Assembly: GCF_030272615.1 (NCBI RefSeq)
Contig: NC_081408.1
Coordinates: 401,789,889-401,853,888 of the forward strand
Source of the DNA: Cryptomeria japonica
Lineage: Eukaryota; Streptophyta; Pinopsida; Cupressales; Cupressaceae
Direction: 5' to 3'
Length of the DNA stretch: 64,000 nt
Each line of letters begins with the position of its first letter. The stretch's first letter is position 1. The translations under genes were made by a program, and so were the position numbers. Below are positions 44,572-55,507 of this stretch, in pieces. Below the pieces are notes generated by a model. That model was given only the letters and a program-made list of their open reading frames with translations. It searched no databases and was not told where the DNA came from.

Positions 44572-47531
44572 ATGGCTCCTAAGTTGCAGAAACCTGTTGT
44601 AGTTGAGAATATTAAGAAGCCCTCACTGAAGTATTCCTTACCTCCCAAAGTTGCATCTGAAACCGATGAGAAAACTGCATTTTCTCTTATTCCGGATAGG
44701 GTTCTATTAGTTGAAGATGTCAGATTCTACACTAAGTGTCATGTTGAAGAGCTAGGTCATACCGAGATCAAAGACATGTATGATGAGTTATGCACCGATG
44801 GAATCCTAGATAGCAAGTTTGAGCACATCAAAGTCAAGGGATTGACCGAAGCCCTAACCTACCCTCGAGTCTTCAAACCTCAATGGGTTAAATTTGTTTT
44901 GAGCAAAGTTCATGATGACTTTATGTGGTTAGAGGAGAAACCATTCAAAATCACCAAGGAGATCATTCACATAATAACCGGATACCCTATCTACGACCAT
45001 GCCCGAGCACAAAAAATGATTTCACGGAAGGAATTGATAACCTTAACCTGAGTTGAGTCTGATTGCAGAGGTCTTAAATTGAATAATGTTATTGATGCAG
45101 AGCTAAAGTTTGCAATTAGAGTCATCGGTTATTGTTTCTTTCAATCGGCAAGAGAAAACATTGTACCTTGTGCAGCTGTAGATCTGGCCTACAAGATTGT
45201 GAAAAAGGGTATGAAGATTGATCTATGTGAAGTGTTGTTGAAAAACCTATTTGAAAATCTCAACACTATAAGGAAACCTAATAAGAATAACTCGGCAAAC
45301 ACACTGAAGTTTGGGTCACTCTTAGTGTGCATTTTTTTCTATTTTCAAAAATTCTTCCCATCAGTCAGTAACATAGTTTGGGAGTTACACCAACCAATCA
45401 CCCATCAAATAAATGACTTTATCAATCAGTTAGGTGATAATTTCAATGAGATAACGGATGACTACTTCAGCAAATTTCAAGAAAGATGCATAACAGGTAC
45501 AAAATCCCACCTCAGTTAGTGGAAAAATATAAGAATGATATATGTTTTGAAGTAGACACCGACTACTGTTATGTTAATGCAGTAGATCATAGAACTCAAT
45601 CTCTACCATCCATGGGTTATGAGATGGATCTTGATATTTCTCAACAGTAGATAGATGCCTTTCTGTCACTTCCAAGGCATGCTACCGAGATCAGGTATGG
45701 TACCTATGAAGAGATCAAAGAAAAAGTAAAAATGAGCATAGTTGTACCGAAGGCTACAAGGAAAGCCACTAAAATGATCAAAGTGCTAACTAAGAAATTT
45801 GGAGAAGGTTCTACCTCCACTCCTATAAAGAGTGATCAACTCACAATTGAGGAAGAATCTGAGGCCCAAGAAGCAGCAATTACTCTGAGCACCGAGTTGC
45901 CAAAGGCAAAAATATTGAAAAGGAAGAAACATGATACACCAAAGGTATCACCGACTCCTCCAGTGAAGCACCCTAACACTAGATCATCTGCAGTGTCACC
46001 CGATAAGAAACAGAAAAAGGTTGAATTGCCTAAAGTTAGTAAGACTTATAGAAAATTGACCAGGAGACTCATTTTAAATAAGGAGTCAAGTGACACAGAG
46101 TCTGAAGACAAAAATAAATTTCAGATTGTTAAAAGCACCAAGGAAGATGTACACAGTGTTGACAAATTTTGTGCCAAATTAAAACAATATGGTGGATTTG
46201 GGTCATTTAGGTATGTAAAATATGACTCCTGGATAGAAGAAGAAAAGAGACAAATAGAAGAGTCAGTTGTATGTACACTTCTTAAATTCTGAGTAGTTCC
46301 ACTGGAAGTAAGTAATTTTCTTCCAAATGCATTATATTCTCACATTGACAACAGATGGAAATATGCTATGGACTCAGAGAAATAGATAAGAGAAAGAGTT
46401 TTAGTACATCTCTTTCCAGACATGTCGGTAGATGATATTAGAAATCATTTGAAAAACTACCAACCAAACTTTCAAGTCAAGCATAGAGCCTTGAAAATGA
46501 TGAATGGACTTTATCTTGAAGTTGAAAAAGAAACAAAAGAAAAATGGCAAGAAATCTTCAGAATTCAGACTGAAGAAACTCAAGGTGAAGTTGAAATAGT
46601 TGACATTACCGAGCAAGATCCTGCTTCAACTATTCAACAAGATGAGGATGTCATGGACAATGAGGCACCAGAATAAGAGATGATAGAAGGAAATGCCTAT
46701 GCCAAATTGGTATCTAGTGAATCAGTTTTGGAACAAGTCAAGTCCTATCCTCCTGTAACTCAGCAAGTTTCAACCGAGAAACCTCAGGACACTAATCAAG
46801 GCAAAGAGGGTCAAATGGCTATTCAAAAGAAGAACCGAGTACTTTAGAAGGTTAAAGCATTATTGACCGATATGCTACCTGAAGCTACCATGAATAAAGA
46901 TGCTACCATCCATATGCAACTGGATGAGCTACTCACTAAATTAGAAGCATCAGGAGTAGACACATCAGAATACCTAAGCAAGTTGAAGGACAAAGAGGTG
47001 ACTGCCAAAATGATTGAAGAAGTGCAAAAAGCAATTGCCATAGGTAAAGTCAAGCTTGTTAGACTCATTGCTAAGTTGTCCCCTCAACTCAAACATATTC
47101 TTTATTTATTTCAGAAGCTCTGTACATTTTCATTATTTATTAAGGATATCAAGCATAAGACCGAAGTTATTGAACAAGAGATCACCAATCTCTCCAATAC
47201 ATTGACCACCGAGCCAAATTTTGTTCAGAATTTCTATACCAAGCTGCAAACTCTTATGGCTCAACAGTTAGAACTTCGGAATGAAGAGCACAAAATAAGG
47301 ATGGATATCATGACTCTTCAGACCTTATTTATTCCCCACTTATCATCAGTCCAAGAGCAGATCAACCGAGCTACCCAATTATCCACTCAACAAGAGGGAA
47401 GCACTTTAGATGGTTTGATTTCACTGTTAGTTGATATTACAGCTCAGAATTCCTTAATGGACAATGTCAAGGATGCACTCTCCACTGCTCTCACCGAAGC
47501 CAGTACAAAGTATAAAGCTATTTTTGACTAG
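44572..47531 (+). pseudogene. Element H ORF B, conserved protein of unknown function
   Basis: About 986 codons from MAPKLQKPVVVEN. The conserved domain shows YTKCHVEELGHTEIKDMYDEL, VLSKVHDDFMWLEEKPFKITKEIIHIITGYP, ISRKELITLT, FAIRVIGYCFFQSARENIVPCAAVDLAYKIVKKG, LKFGSLLVCIFFYFQKFF and QPITHQINDFINQLG, each aligning with G and F. A Lys-rich linker with PVKHPNTRSSAVSPDKKQKK follows, then IDNRWKYAMDSEK and a helical C-terminus (MIEEVQKAIAIGK, HKTEVIEQEITNLSNTL). Stops at about 45049, 45648, 46290, 46384, 46674 and 46846, plus one frame change between 45480 and 45730, make it non-functional. It ends TAG before a polypurine tract. Function unknown. Confidence 0.75.
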
Positions 47532-47565
47532 TTGCCTCCACCTCATGGTAACTAGTTTTGATGTT

Positions 47566-47874
47566 TGTCAAAAAGGGGGAGTATGCTGAGTATGTACCGA
47601 GTATAAGAGTGTACAGTATACCTAGCAGAATAGAGTATCCGAATGTATAGTTGAATTTGACAGGGGGAGCATAGAACACGGATCGAACATCGAGCATTGA
47701 TCACAGGGGCATTACAGTATATTGATAAGGGGAGTATATATTTGAATATGTTACTATTCATTGACAATTGTATATACTGTCATTCTAGTCAAATTTTGCA
47801 AGTGTATAGATTTTGAGTTATGACTTTGAAAGGAGTTTTGTCAAACATACCAAACTAATGTCAAAAGGGGATAT
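47566..47874 (+). other. Element H polypurine tracts, four copies
   Basis: AAAAAGGGGGAG (about 47570), ACAGGGGGAGC (47660), AAGGGGAG (47727) and CAAAAGGGGATAT (47862-47874) directly before the 3' LTR. The last should be the functional one. Confidence 0.8.
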
Positions 47875-50576
47875 TGTTATTATTTACTAAGTTGTCATTA
47901 GTTTTATGCCCAAAGTCATCCTATATACTCTAGTCGGTTAACACTACCAAAATATCCAGTCGGTAAGCACTAAAGCAGTCGGCTACAGAAGAAAGGAGTC
48001 ACAGAGTTAAGTATACACTGAGCTATCTACCGAGTAACGTTCTATGTCTACTGAGTAACAAAGAAGGTATACCGAGTAATATGAACCAAGTAGAAATGTG
48101 TTACCAGATTCAATGAACCTGGACACATGTGTGGAAACGTGTTACAAGAATCGAGGAACAGGGAACTATTATCACATTGGGAATTGCACTTCAAGATTTT
48201 GTATGATTTCGAGGAAGTTTATCCAATGAAATAATTTCTATGATCATTCATTCGATCTTGTTCGTAAGATCAAAGCATGAACTAGATCACCATCCTAGAG
48301 ATCTATTTATACAGAGTGAATTGAGAATCAAAATGTGAGAGACATGTGTGATAGAAGAAGTTAAAAAGGAAAATCATAAGAGGAAACATTGAGTTTGATG
48401 GTTCTGATACTTAATGTAAGTACAGATGCCAAGAAAATAAGATGAGGGGGGGAGTGAATTATACAAACTTAATCTTCCATAAAAACATCAGATTCAACCT
48501 CGGTAACATATATTTCAATAATATATCCAAAACTGCTAAACATGCAAACTCAAAAGCATATAAACACCATAGCACTCATAACACCAGATTTAATGTGGAA
48601 ACCCAAATAGGGAAAAACCACTGTGGGATTTCGGACCCACTAAGAAATATACTCTTCTAGAGTATGCTCGGTTAAAAGTAAATCCTGTTAAAGATTACAA
48701 ACACATTGCTAGATGTGACCCGGTTAAGGGATTTCCCTCAGATTTGTTAGGATCTTCACCTTGTTAGAAGTGACCTTGTTAAAGGATTTCAAAAAACTCA
48801 ATCAGAATGTCACCTTGCTAGAGGGTTTTATAAATAAGACTGTTAAGTCCACTCGGATAAGAGATTTTCTGTCACTTCACAAAATAACAGTAATAAAAAT
48901 CTATCTGTAACTTCACATCTAAAATGCTAAAGCAGATTCTTATTTGCTCAATACAATATAGGACTCATCTTGTCCATCTGTTGGGCTTTATACTCTGTTA
49001 TACAAAATAGGTCTTCAAGCTTCAGTGCTCGATAATCACTATGTAGCATCCCTGTGCATGCACTTGCCCGCATGCATTGTTTAACAATAGTTCCTTATTT
49101 ATAAACAATTTGCCAACTGCTTAATCTCCTTGATCACATTTCCCATGATCAATCATAGCCATTGTCCAAGTTCAATGTATTCACCGATCTGAAAACGTGT
49201 TACCCCACCTTGGAACTTGCATACATTTCTTGGAACTTGTACTAGGGTATTGTGGTTCAATCTGAGCTGTAGATCTTCCTGTCGATTTTCCTTTGCCATA
49301 GATTCTTTAACAAACTTCATTCACGGCATACCAATCATTTAATCATAGCCAGCTCATCAGCTTCCTTCATTAAATAATGCATGTAATCATTTAATGCATT
49401 CTGTTATTACTCAGTTGCAACTCGGTAAATACTAAACTTCACTCGGTAGACATTTCGCCTTTATTAACCGATAACGATAACCTTAGGGTTTACCGACTAG
49501 GTTCCTTAGGGTTTACTAACTAGGTTCTTTGCTCGATAACATAGTATAGTATTAACCTTACAATCAATAACATATGTAAGATATCAAAACAATCTAAACA
49601 TCATGATCTCATCATTGTCTAACTCACTAATAGTTGCCCATTGAATAACTTATTTCTCCCCTTATTCATCATATTCTTTTTGTGTCTTTTACGGACATCT
49701 TTATACTCATCAAATCATACTTCTTAAGATATGGCAACATCATACTGAATTAGAAAATCAATTTCTTGACATCAATGACAAAATAATAATATTAAGATAG
49801 TAATCATCCTTAATCAGTTATATCCATAATCATCAACAACCTTCTCAATATCCTTATTGAAATGCCAACAATCTCTACTTGTCTGTTATAATGCCAATAG
49901 AGTTGTGACTGCTATGACTGATAGAGATATTCAGAGGTCACTGAGAAAGTCTTCAGAGAACAGTTCAAGGGACAAAGTAAATAGAAGGGTTTATCGAGTA
50001 GATTTATTTATTACCGAGGTATGCTATGAGCAAGGTAATTTCATATTGAGCATATAGAATCTACTATAACATTTCAGATGTAAAGTTGCAGATATTTGTA
50101 AAGATTTTATTGAATCATTTCAGTTGTAATAGAAACCTTAACCAGGGTAAAAGACTCTAACAAAGTCTATAAATTGTAAAGCCTTTAACCAGGTGCAACA
50201 TTTTGTATAAGTGTTGTAAAATCCTTTAGCAAGGTAGATCTAAAAGATCTTGATACTCTTAACAGGGTAAGCTATCAGAAATAGCTAAACATGTAGCTCT
50301 AATCGAGCAACCTTTATTATTGCAATAGTGAAGTTGTGGGTGCCATCCCCACCGCAGTTTTTCTCTCTAACAAAGAGTTTCTGTGTAACCAAAATATTTG
50401 TGTTATGGAGGAAATGTGTATGCATGTTATTTCTATAATTATGTGTTAGTTTTATATTATGAGATCAATAGTTTACAATTTATGTTTATCAGTGAGATTG
50501 CTTTTGAAGAAAAGTTTTGAAGTACTGATTCACCCCTCCCCTCTCAGTACATTAGCTTTCCTAGTTGGACCTAACA
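47875..50576 (+). repeat. Element H 3' LTR, interrupted by I
   Basis: Starts TGTTATTATTTAC and ends CCTAACA at 50576. It matches the 5' LTR except for insertion I at 48396-49899. The first bases TGTTATT against TGCTATT in the 5' LTR differ by one transition. Confidence 0.95.
48396..49899 (-). mobile_element. Element I: LTR-derived insertion, TSD GAGTT
   Basis: 1,504 bp flanked by GAGTT at 48391-48395 and 49900-49904, absent from the other LTR of H. It starts TGATGGTTCTGATAC, has the copia-LTR signature GATGAGGGGGGGAGTGAATT, and GCCAACA at 49864-49870 would be the LTR end. After that come ATCTCTACTTGTC (like a decayed polypurine tract on the minus strand) and ATAATGCCAATA, which resembles the LTR end again. 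It is best read as one LTR, a scrap of internal sequence and the last bases of the second LTR. Confidence 0.75.
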
Positions 50577-51171
50577 CCTTAGCCTCTTCTATATGTGCAT
50601 TTGTTGCAGGAGGTTCAATATCCTCAACATGTTTATTGTTTGTATTCACATCAATAACCTCTACATTCAAAATGTTCTATTCCAGTGCATCCTTCTTATC
50701 ATGTACAACTTAAATGTTATCTACCGGTTTCTCTATATTATGTACAGGTGATACTGCCAAAGGAACATCCTCTGTTAGTTTCTGTTGCAAAACTGGTGAA
50801 TCCAAACCTAATATACCTTTCCCCTTACCATCAATTGAGATGTCTTGAATACTAGACTTGGGAGGGAATATCATTGGAGTAAAGAAATCAGGTTTATCTA
50901 CAAAGAATTTTACCCATGCCTCATGGGTCTCCTTAACTATTTCATTTACTCTACCTACCATGAGACTCACATGCCAGTGTCTGCTCTAGGAAATTTTTTT
51001 ATTTGCATATTCCAGACACTGCTGCATCTCCTCATTAGTTATAGCACCACAAATAGTCAATAACTCCTGCATCTTTATATATTTATCCTCTTCAACTACA
51101 AACAATATCCTAGCATCTAGCTTATTGTAAAAATCTCCCGGTATTTGTTTTTCAATCTCAAGTAATGCTTT

Positions 51172-51232
<61 letters not shown>

Positions 51233-52988
51233 CAAAACTGCTTCTTCAATCTCCATTTGCTCCTTATCATCCATATTTACATAGTAATGTAGGATATTGC
51301 ACAAAATTCCATCTTTAGTTATTTGATCAATCAATTCAACAACTGAGAGAGGAGGAATGACTTCAATGCTCTTACCGGATTCGAGAGCTATATATATATA
51401 TATATATGATTTCTTCTTGTTGTCGAGAGTAGAAGTAGACTCCTTAACCGGTTTCCTCTTCTTTGTGGGTTTCCTCTCCTTCAAAATTTTCTTTGGGGCT
51501 ACCGGAGGGGTGACCTTTACTTTCTATTTCTTTCCTTCCTCGGGCTTCTTCCTTTGTATCCTGATATAAGTCTGGGGAATCTTTGGGGGCACAACATTAG
51601 TATCAGAACTCGATTCAACAGGGGAAATATAAGTTTATGGTTTCTTTCTCTTCAATACAGCCTTGCCAGTTGTTGCTGCTGATGGAGTCTGAACAGGTGT
51701 CGAAGATGACCCTTCTGCTAGTCCAATGATATGTTTAATTTCAGAGGACATTTTCTCCATAGCTTCCCCAACCTTCTTGATTTTTCCTTCCCTTCTCTTC
51801 TTGCTAAAACCTATCTGAACTTCAAATTCCTTTTTCTTTGTTGTCCCAAAGGTTTTCTCAGCTTTATCAACTGAGGCATCAATAAGAGTCTTGGAATATA
51901 AGTCCAAGATCTCAACATCAACCTCATAGTCCATATTAGTGATCCAGACCTTTCGTAGTTGCACTGCCTCCATCAATGTTTCATCCTTCTTCACCATAAA
52001 GTAAATTTCTGTAGAGTATTTATCAATAATATGTTTAGGCACTCTTTCTCTTTTCTTCATTGTCTTCTAAAATGATTTGAAATAACCCCATAAAATGGAG
52101 TCTCTCTCCTTGTCCTGTCCCAAACCTCTTATAGCATTTTTGATTTGTTTCCCTACCGACATATCAAATGCCCATTGTGTTTTACGGGATCTCGGTAACT
52201 CATTCAAAAAGAAAACATCAAGCAAACAACAAGGTTGCCATACCAGAAAACACCTTTCTTCTTACCCTTAATCTTCCCTAGGTTTAAAATTAGCTCTTCA
52301 CACATCCATTGATAGAGATCATACCTATCATTTTCTTTGACCATCTTATGAGCACAGTAAATGCATGAATTGGTAATAGAGTTCAATCGGTTTGATTGGG
52401 TTACCTTGTAATCGATGATCATGCTTGCAAATTGAACAACTTTGTCTCTGGTAGTGCTTATTCTCATCGATCGGTTGTCAAAAGTTGCACCAGTTAACTT
52501 CTCTACCTCATTGCTAGATATTTTCTTCTTTTTGGGAGTCTGACCATTCTGGGGCAAACTGATGATTGCACAAATAGCCTCCTTGGTAATTTTGTAAGGT
52601 CGGTCTAGCCACATGAATTCCCCATGGACACGAATCAACACATACCAGATCATTTCATCTTCAAATTCTGACATCTCCAAAATATCTGTGAAACCTTGAT
52701 CCTTCAGAATTTTGGATTCTGGTTTCATCGATCCCTTCTTGTCCAATAGATTTTTCATGTACATTGTTTTGATTTCAGTAGAACCTAAATCCTCCAGAGT
52801 GCAGTGGATTTATGCACGAACATCTTCAATATACACAACTCCATCTGGAACCCTAGAAAATGCGTCGACCAAATCATCGACCTTTGCAATCTAAGGGCAT
52901 TGCTTGAAAACCGGGCATGGACGATCCTTGATGTCAACAACAACAGGGGTAGCCACACCTACCAGAGCGGGATTTGATCCAGAAGCCA
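50577..52988 (-). pseudogene. Element F ORF B, N-terminal part
   Basis: Starts MASGSNPALVGVATPVVV at 52988. The conserved domain shows FSRVPDGVVYIEDVRA, LEDLGSTEIKTMY, VLIRVHGEFMWLDRPYKITKEAICAIISLP, ISSNEVEKLTGATFDNRSM, FASMIIDYKVTQSNRLN, MVKENDRYDLYQWM and WYGNLVVCLMFSF. After degraded sequence with several stops (52200-52060) it resumes (VPKHIIDKYSTEIYFMVKKDETLMEAV), followed by a charged linker and, past a TA microsatellite, ITNEEMQQCLEYANKK. It shares order and motifs with G and H. It is cut at 50576/50577 by H and continues at 41467. Function unknown. Confidence 0.75.
51173..51231. repeat. (TA)n microsatellite inside F ORF B
   Basis: About 28 TA units at a place where ORF B would code ILYIYKK-like sequence (compare EIILYLCKN in G). 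A second, shorter run is at about 51390-51406. Translation across it gives Tyr-Ile repeats. Confidence 0.9.
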
Positions 52989-53372
52989 TTACAAACAAAA
53001 GATAGCATGAAAACTAATAAAATACCTCATAACGTTCACCGGTGAAAGCTCTTGAAAATCCGCTCTAAATGCACTGGAATTCACTTGAAAATGCTCTTGA
53101 TTGCCTTGAATCACCTTAAACTCTCTCTTCTTCACTCTGAATGCTGTGTGATTAGAAATGAACCAACATTTCCCTTTTATTCTGTGAAAACCCTAATTTC
53201 ACATTGACATAAATGCGTGTCGGCCTATCATATTGGATTTAAAATCCATAATCTTAGTACCAGAAAACCTTCAGACTAACTTCTCCAAGATCTAAAATAA
53301 TCTTTCAGATCGCTACCAGGAGTAATGCAAGATCTATCATTAATTTTCCTCCCCCTAAGGCTAATTCCTTAG

Positions 53373-54517
53373 TTACCAGATGAGTTTCCTATCGATGCAG
53401 GAACATTCTTCTCTGTCGGTTGAGTAACCGGGTTGTTTGTCTCTGTTGGTTGATCTTCAGATTTCCTAACCCATTTCTTCTCATGCTCCTTTCAGATATC
53501 ATCAAACTTCTATTTTCCTTTCTCATCATTTCCTACCAGATTGTTCTTGCTTCTGCAAAATTTTGCAATATGTCCTATTTTGTTGCATGCATAGCAAGTG
53601 CCATTATTTTTCTGAATTGCCTTATTGTATCCTTGATCATTCCTTGACCTGCATTGATTAGCCATATGTCCAAACTTTCCACATGCATGGCATCTCATAT
53701 TCACTCTACAATCTTTTGTCCTATGACCATACTTCTTATAGTTTGAACACTAATTGGGAACTGCATTATTATCCTCATTTTCTCTATTTCTGCAAGATCT
53801 TTCCATATGACCAAATTTATTGCTAACAAAACATCTACCATTGAATTTATGTGCATTGGGTTGCCTTATCGGTGATTTTTGGTTCCGATTGATAGATGGA
53901 TTCTCCTTCTAATCAATTTCTTCAACTTCATTTGCAGTACCGGAGCTTTATCCATGCTCAAATCCAAGACCTCTAGTGTCTCCCTTGCACCTTTGATCCT
54001 TCAATAGGTCATCAAGCTTTGCAGAAATGCCCTTAAACTTGTCTTTGTATTCATTTGTAGTATCTAGATCTCCCCTTAGGACTATTATCAATATTTCCAA
54101 CTCCTACTCATTATTCTCAGATTACATTAGCTCGGTTCTCAACATATCATTCTCATGTGCCAGCCTAATGCATTCCTCAGATCTGTCTTTCAAAGATTTG
54201 CCAAGATTTTTTGCATTCTTCTTCTGGTCTTCAATCTCCTTGGACATACTTATAGTTAGGGCTTGCATTTCATTCTTCATGACACTATTCTCCTGACTCA
54301 GCTTCTGACATTGTTCTTTAAGGGCATTCTTTTCTTCATCATCCTGATTTTGTAAAAGTTCCTTCCTTCTAGCTTGAGCAGATGATAGCCTCTCCTGTAG
54401 GATAAGAATGAAATCCTTTACAATGTTCAACTCATCTTGCAACTTCAAGCTCTTCATCCTTTCAACATCACAGTCTTCAAGTGATAATTCAAGTAGTTTC
54501 TCCATACTCATCTCCAT
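53373..54517 (-). pseudogene. Element F ORF A: coiled coil with zinc knuckles
   Basis: Starts MEMSMEKLLELSLEDCDVERM at 54517, 54 bases inside the primer site. A long coiled coil follows (KLQDELNIVKDFILILQERLSSAQARRKELL, EKNALKEQCQKLSQENSVMKNEMQAL, NAKNLGKSLKDRSEECIRLAHENDML). After degraded sequence with stops (54120-53860), four knuckle units appear: two with a changed Cys (CFVSNKFGHMERSC, CSNYKKYGHRTKDC) and two complete (CHACGKFGHMANQC, CYACNKIGHIAKFC). The C-terminal tail is followed by TAA at 53373-53375 and then CTTAGGGGGAG. Layout is the same as in H and G. Confidence 0.75.
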
Positions 54518-54570
54518 GGATTTCGGATTCAAGATCTTCCTTAAGCTGTTAGACTTACTCCAAGGCACTA

Positions 54571-54584
54571 GGCTCTGATACAAA
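54571..54584 (-). other. Element F primer binding site (iMet type, one change)
   Basis: Plus-strand GGCTCTGATACAAA, one base different from the iMet complement seen in G, directly inside the 5' LTR. Confidence 0.8.
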
Positions 54585-54585
54585 T

Positions 54586-55507
54586 TGTTGGAATCCAAGA
54601 ACACTGAGAGGGGGGGGGGGTGAATAAGTGTTGTACTAGTAAGATCAATTTTAACCTTATTAACAAAGTATTTCAGTAACCAGTAACCATAAAAGAATAT
54701 AACAGTAAGTAGAAATGAAGCAACCACAAGAGCATACACCATAACACAAAGATTTATACGTGGAATACCTCAAAGAGGAAAAACCATGGTGGGATTGGTG
54801 ACCACAATATCTATCCACTGGCCAAATGAATAAATATTACAATAGGGGCTTGTACATGCAGGAAGGGAAACAACCTAGAGTGCACTGCTCATCACAAAAG
54901 GAGCCTCATTGACTACAAACACCAAATATGGAGTTACAAACAAAATTTCAAACTCAGAGATTGCATCTACTATGTTGGTTGAGTTCTGGTTCAAGCACTG
55001 TATGTACCAGTTTTCATTGTGTCCTCCCTTACCAGTAACTTACTTCGCATCCCAAACCTCTAAACCAATAATCAAGATCGACTACAAAATATTATATTCG
55101 CATTCAGTTGATCAACATCGCTCACACAATATCATATCACTATATATCACATCTCTCTGTATATTTTTAAAATAATCTAACTAGGCTGACTTAAATACCC
55201 TTCACAATCACAAACATAAATTCCTTATGTCGGCTTACAATGATATTACAAGTTATTTACATGTCGACCTAGACAAAAATAAATGTATTAAAATTCATGA
55301 CCGATGTCGCTGATCGCTGTCGTGTAAACCTGTCAGATCAATCTCCTATGTCGGCCTCATATACCGGTTCCTAGTTTGCCAATTTTCCTGAATGTTGGTT
55401 GCCGAATCATGAATACCGATGAGTACTGGTTAAGTGACCAACCCAAAATTATGTGTGTTTCTTTCAATGACAACACAACTAAACTGGATGAGTGTCAATT
55501 GCCAACA
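54586..55507 (-). repeat. Element F 5' LTR
   Basis: 922 bp from TGTTGGAATCCAAGAACA to ATTGCCAACA. It matches the split 3' LTR in both parts. Contains GAGAGGGGGGGGGGTGAAT near the internal side. Confidence 0.92.

Larger units (their letters stand above)
41468..50576 (+). mobile_element. Element H: pol-less Sirevirus-like element, TSD CCTTA
   Basis: A complete plus-strand insertion in ORF B of F, flanked by CCTTA at 41463-41467 and 50577-50581. LTRs are 41468-42665 and 47875-50576, the latter holding insertion I; without I they are 1,198 and 1,193 bp. Internal order: iMet primer site, ORF A with five zinc knuckles, ORF B, four polypurine tracts. No pol gene lies in the 5.2-kb internal region. 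It is inserted opposite to its host F. Confidence 0.92.
32264..55507 (-). mobile_element. Element F: pol-less Sirevirus-like element with ORF A and ORF B
   Basis: A minus-strand element in the 5' LTR of B. LTRs are 54586-55507 (5') and 32264-40342 (3', split by G). Without nested elements G and H the length is about 7 kb. Flanks are GAACA (32259-32263) and TAACA (55508-55512), a target duplication with one mismatch. The internal region reads primer site, ORF A (coiled coil, zinc knuckles), ORF B and polypurine tracts; there is no RT, RNase H or integrase. H is inserted in ORF B. Confidence 0.85.

Noticed and set aside
51173-51484. Tyr-Ile repeat protein
   Set aside because: Produced by a TA microsatellite within ORF B of F.
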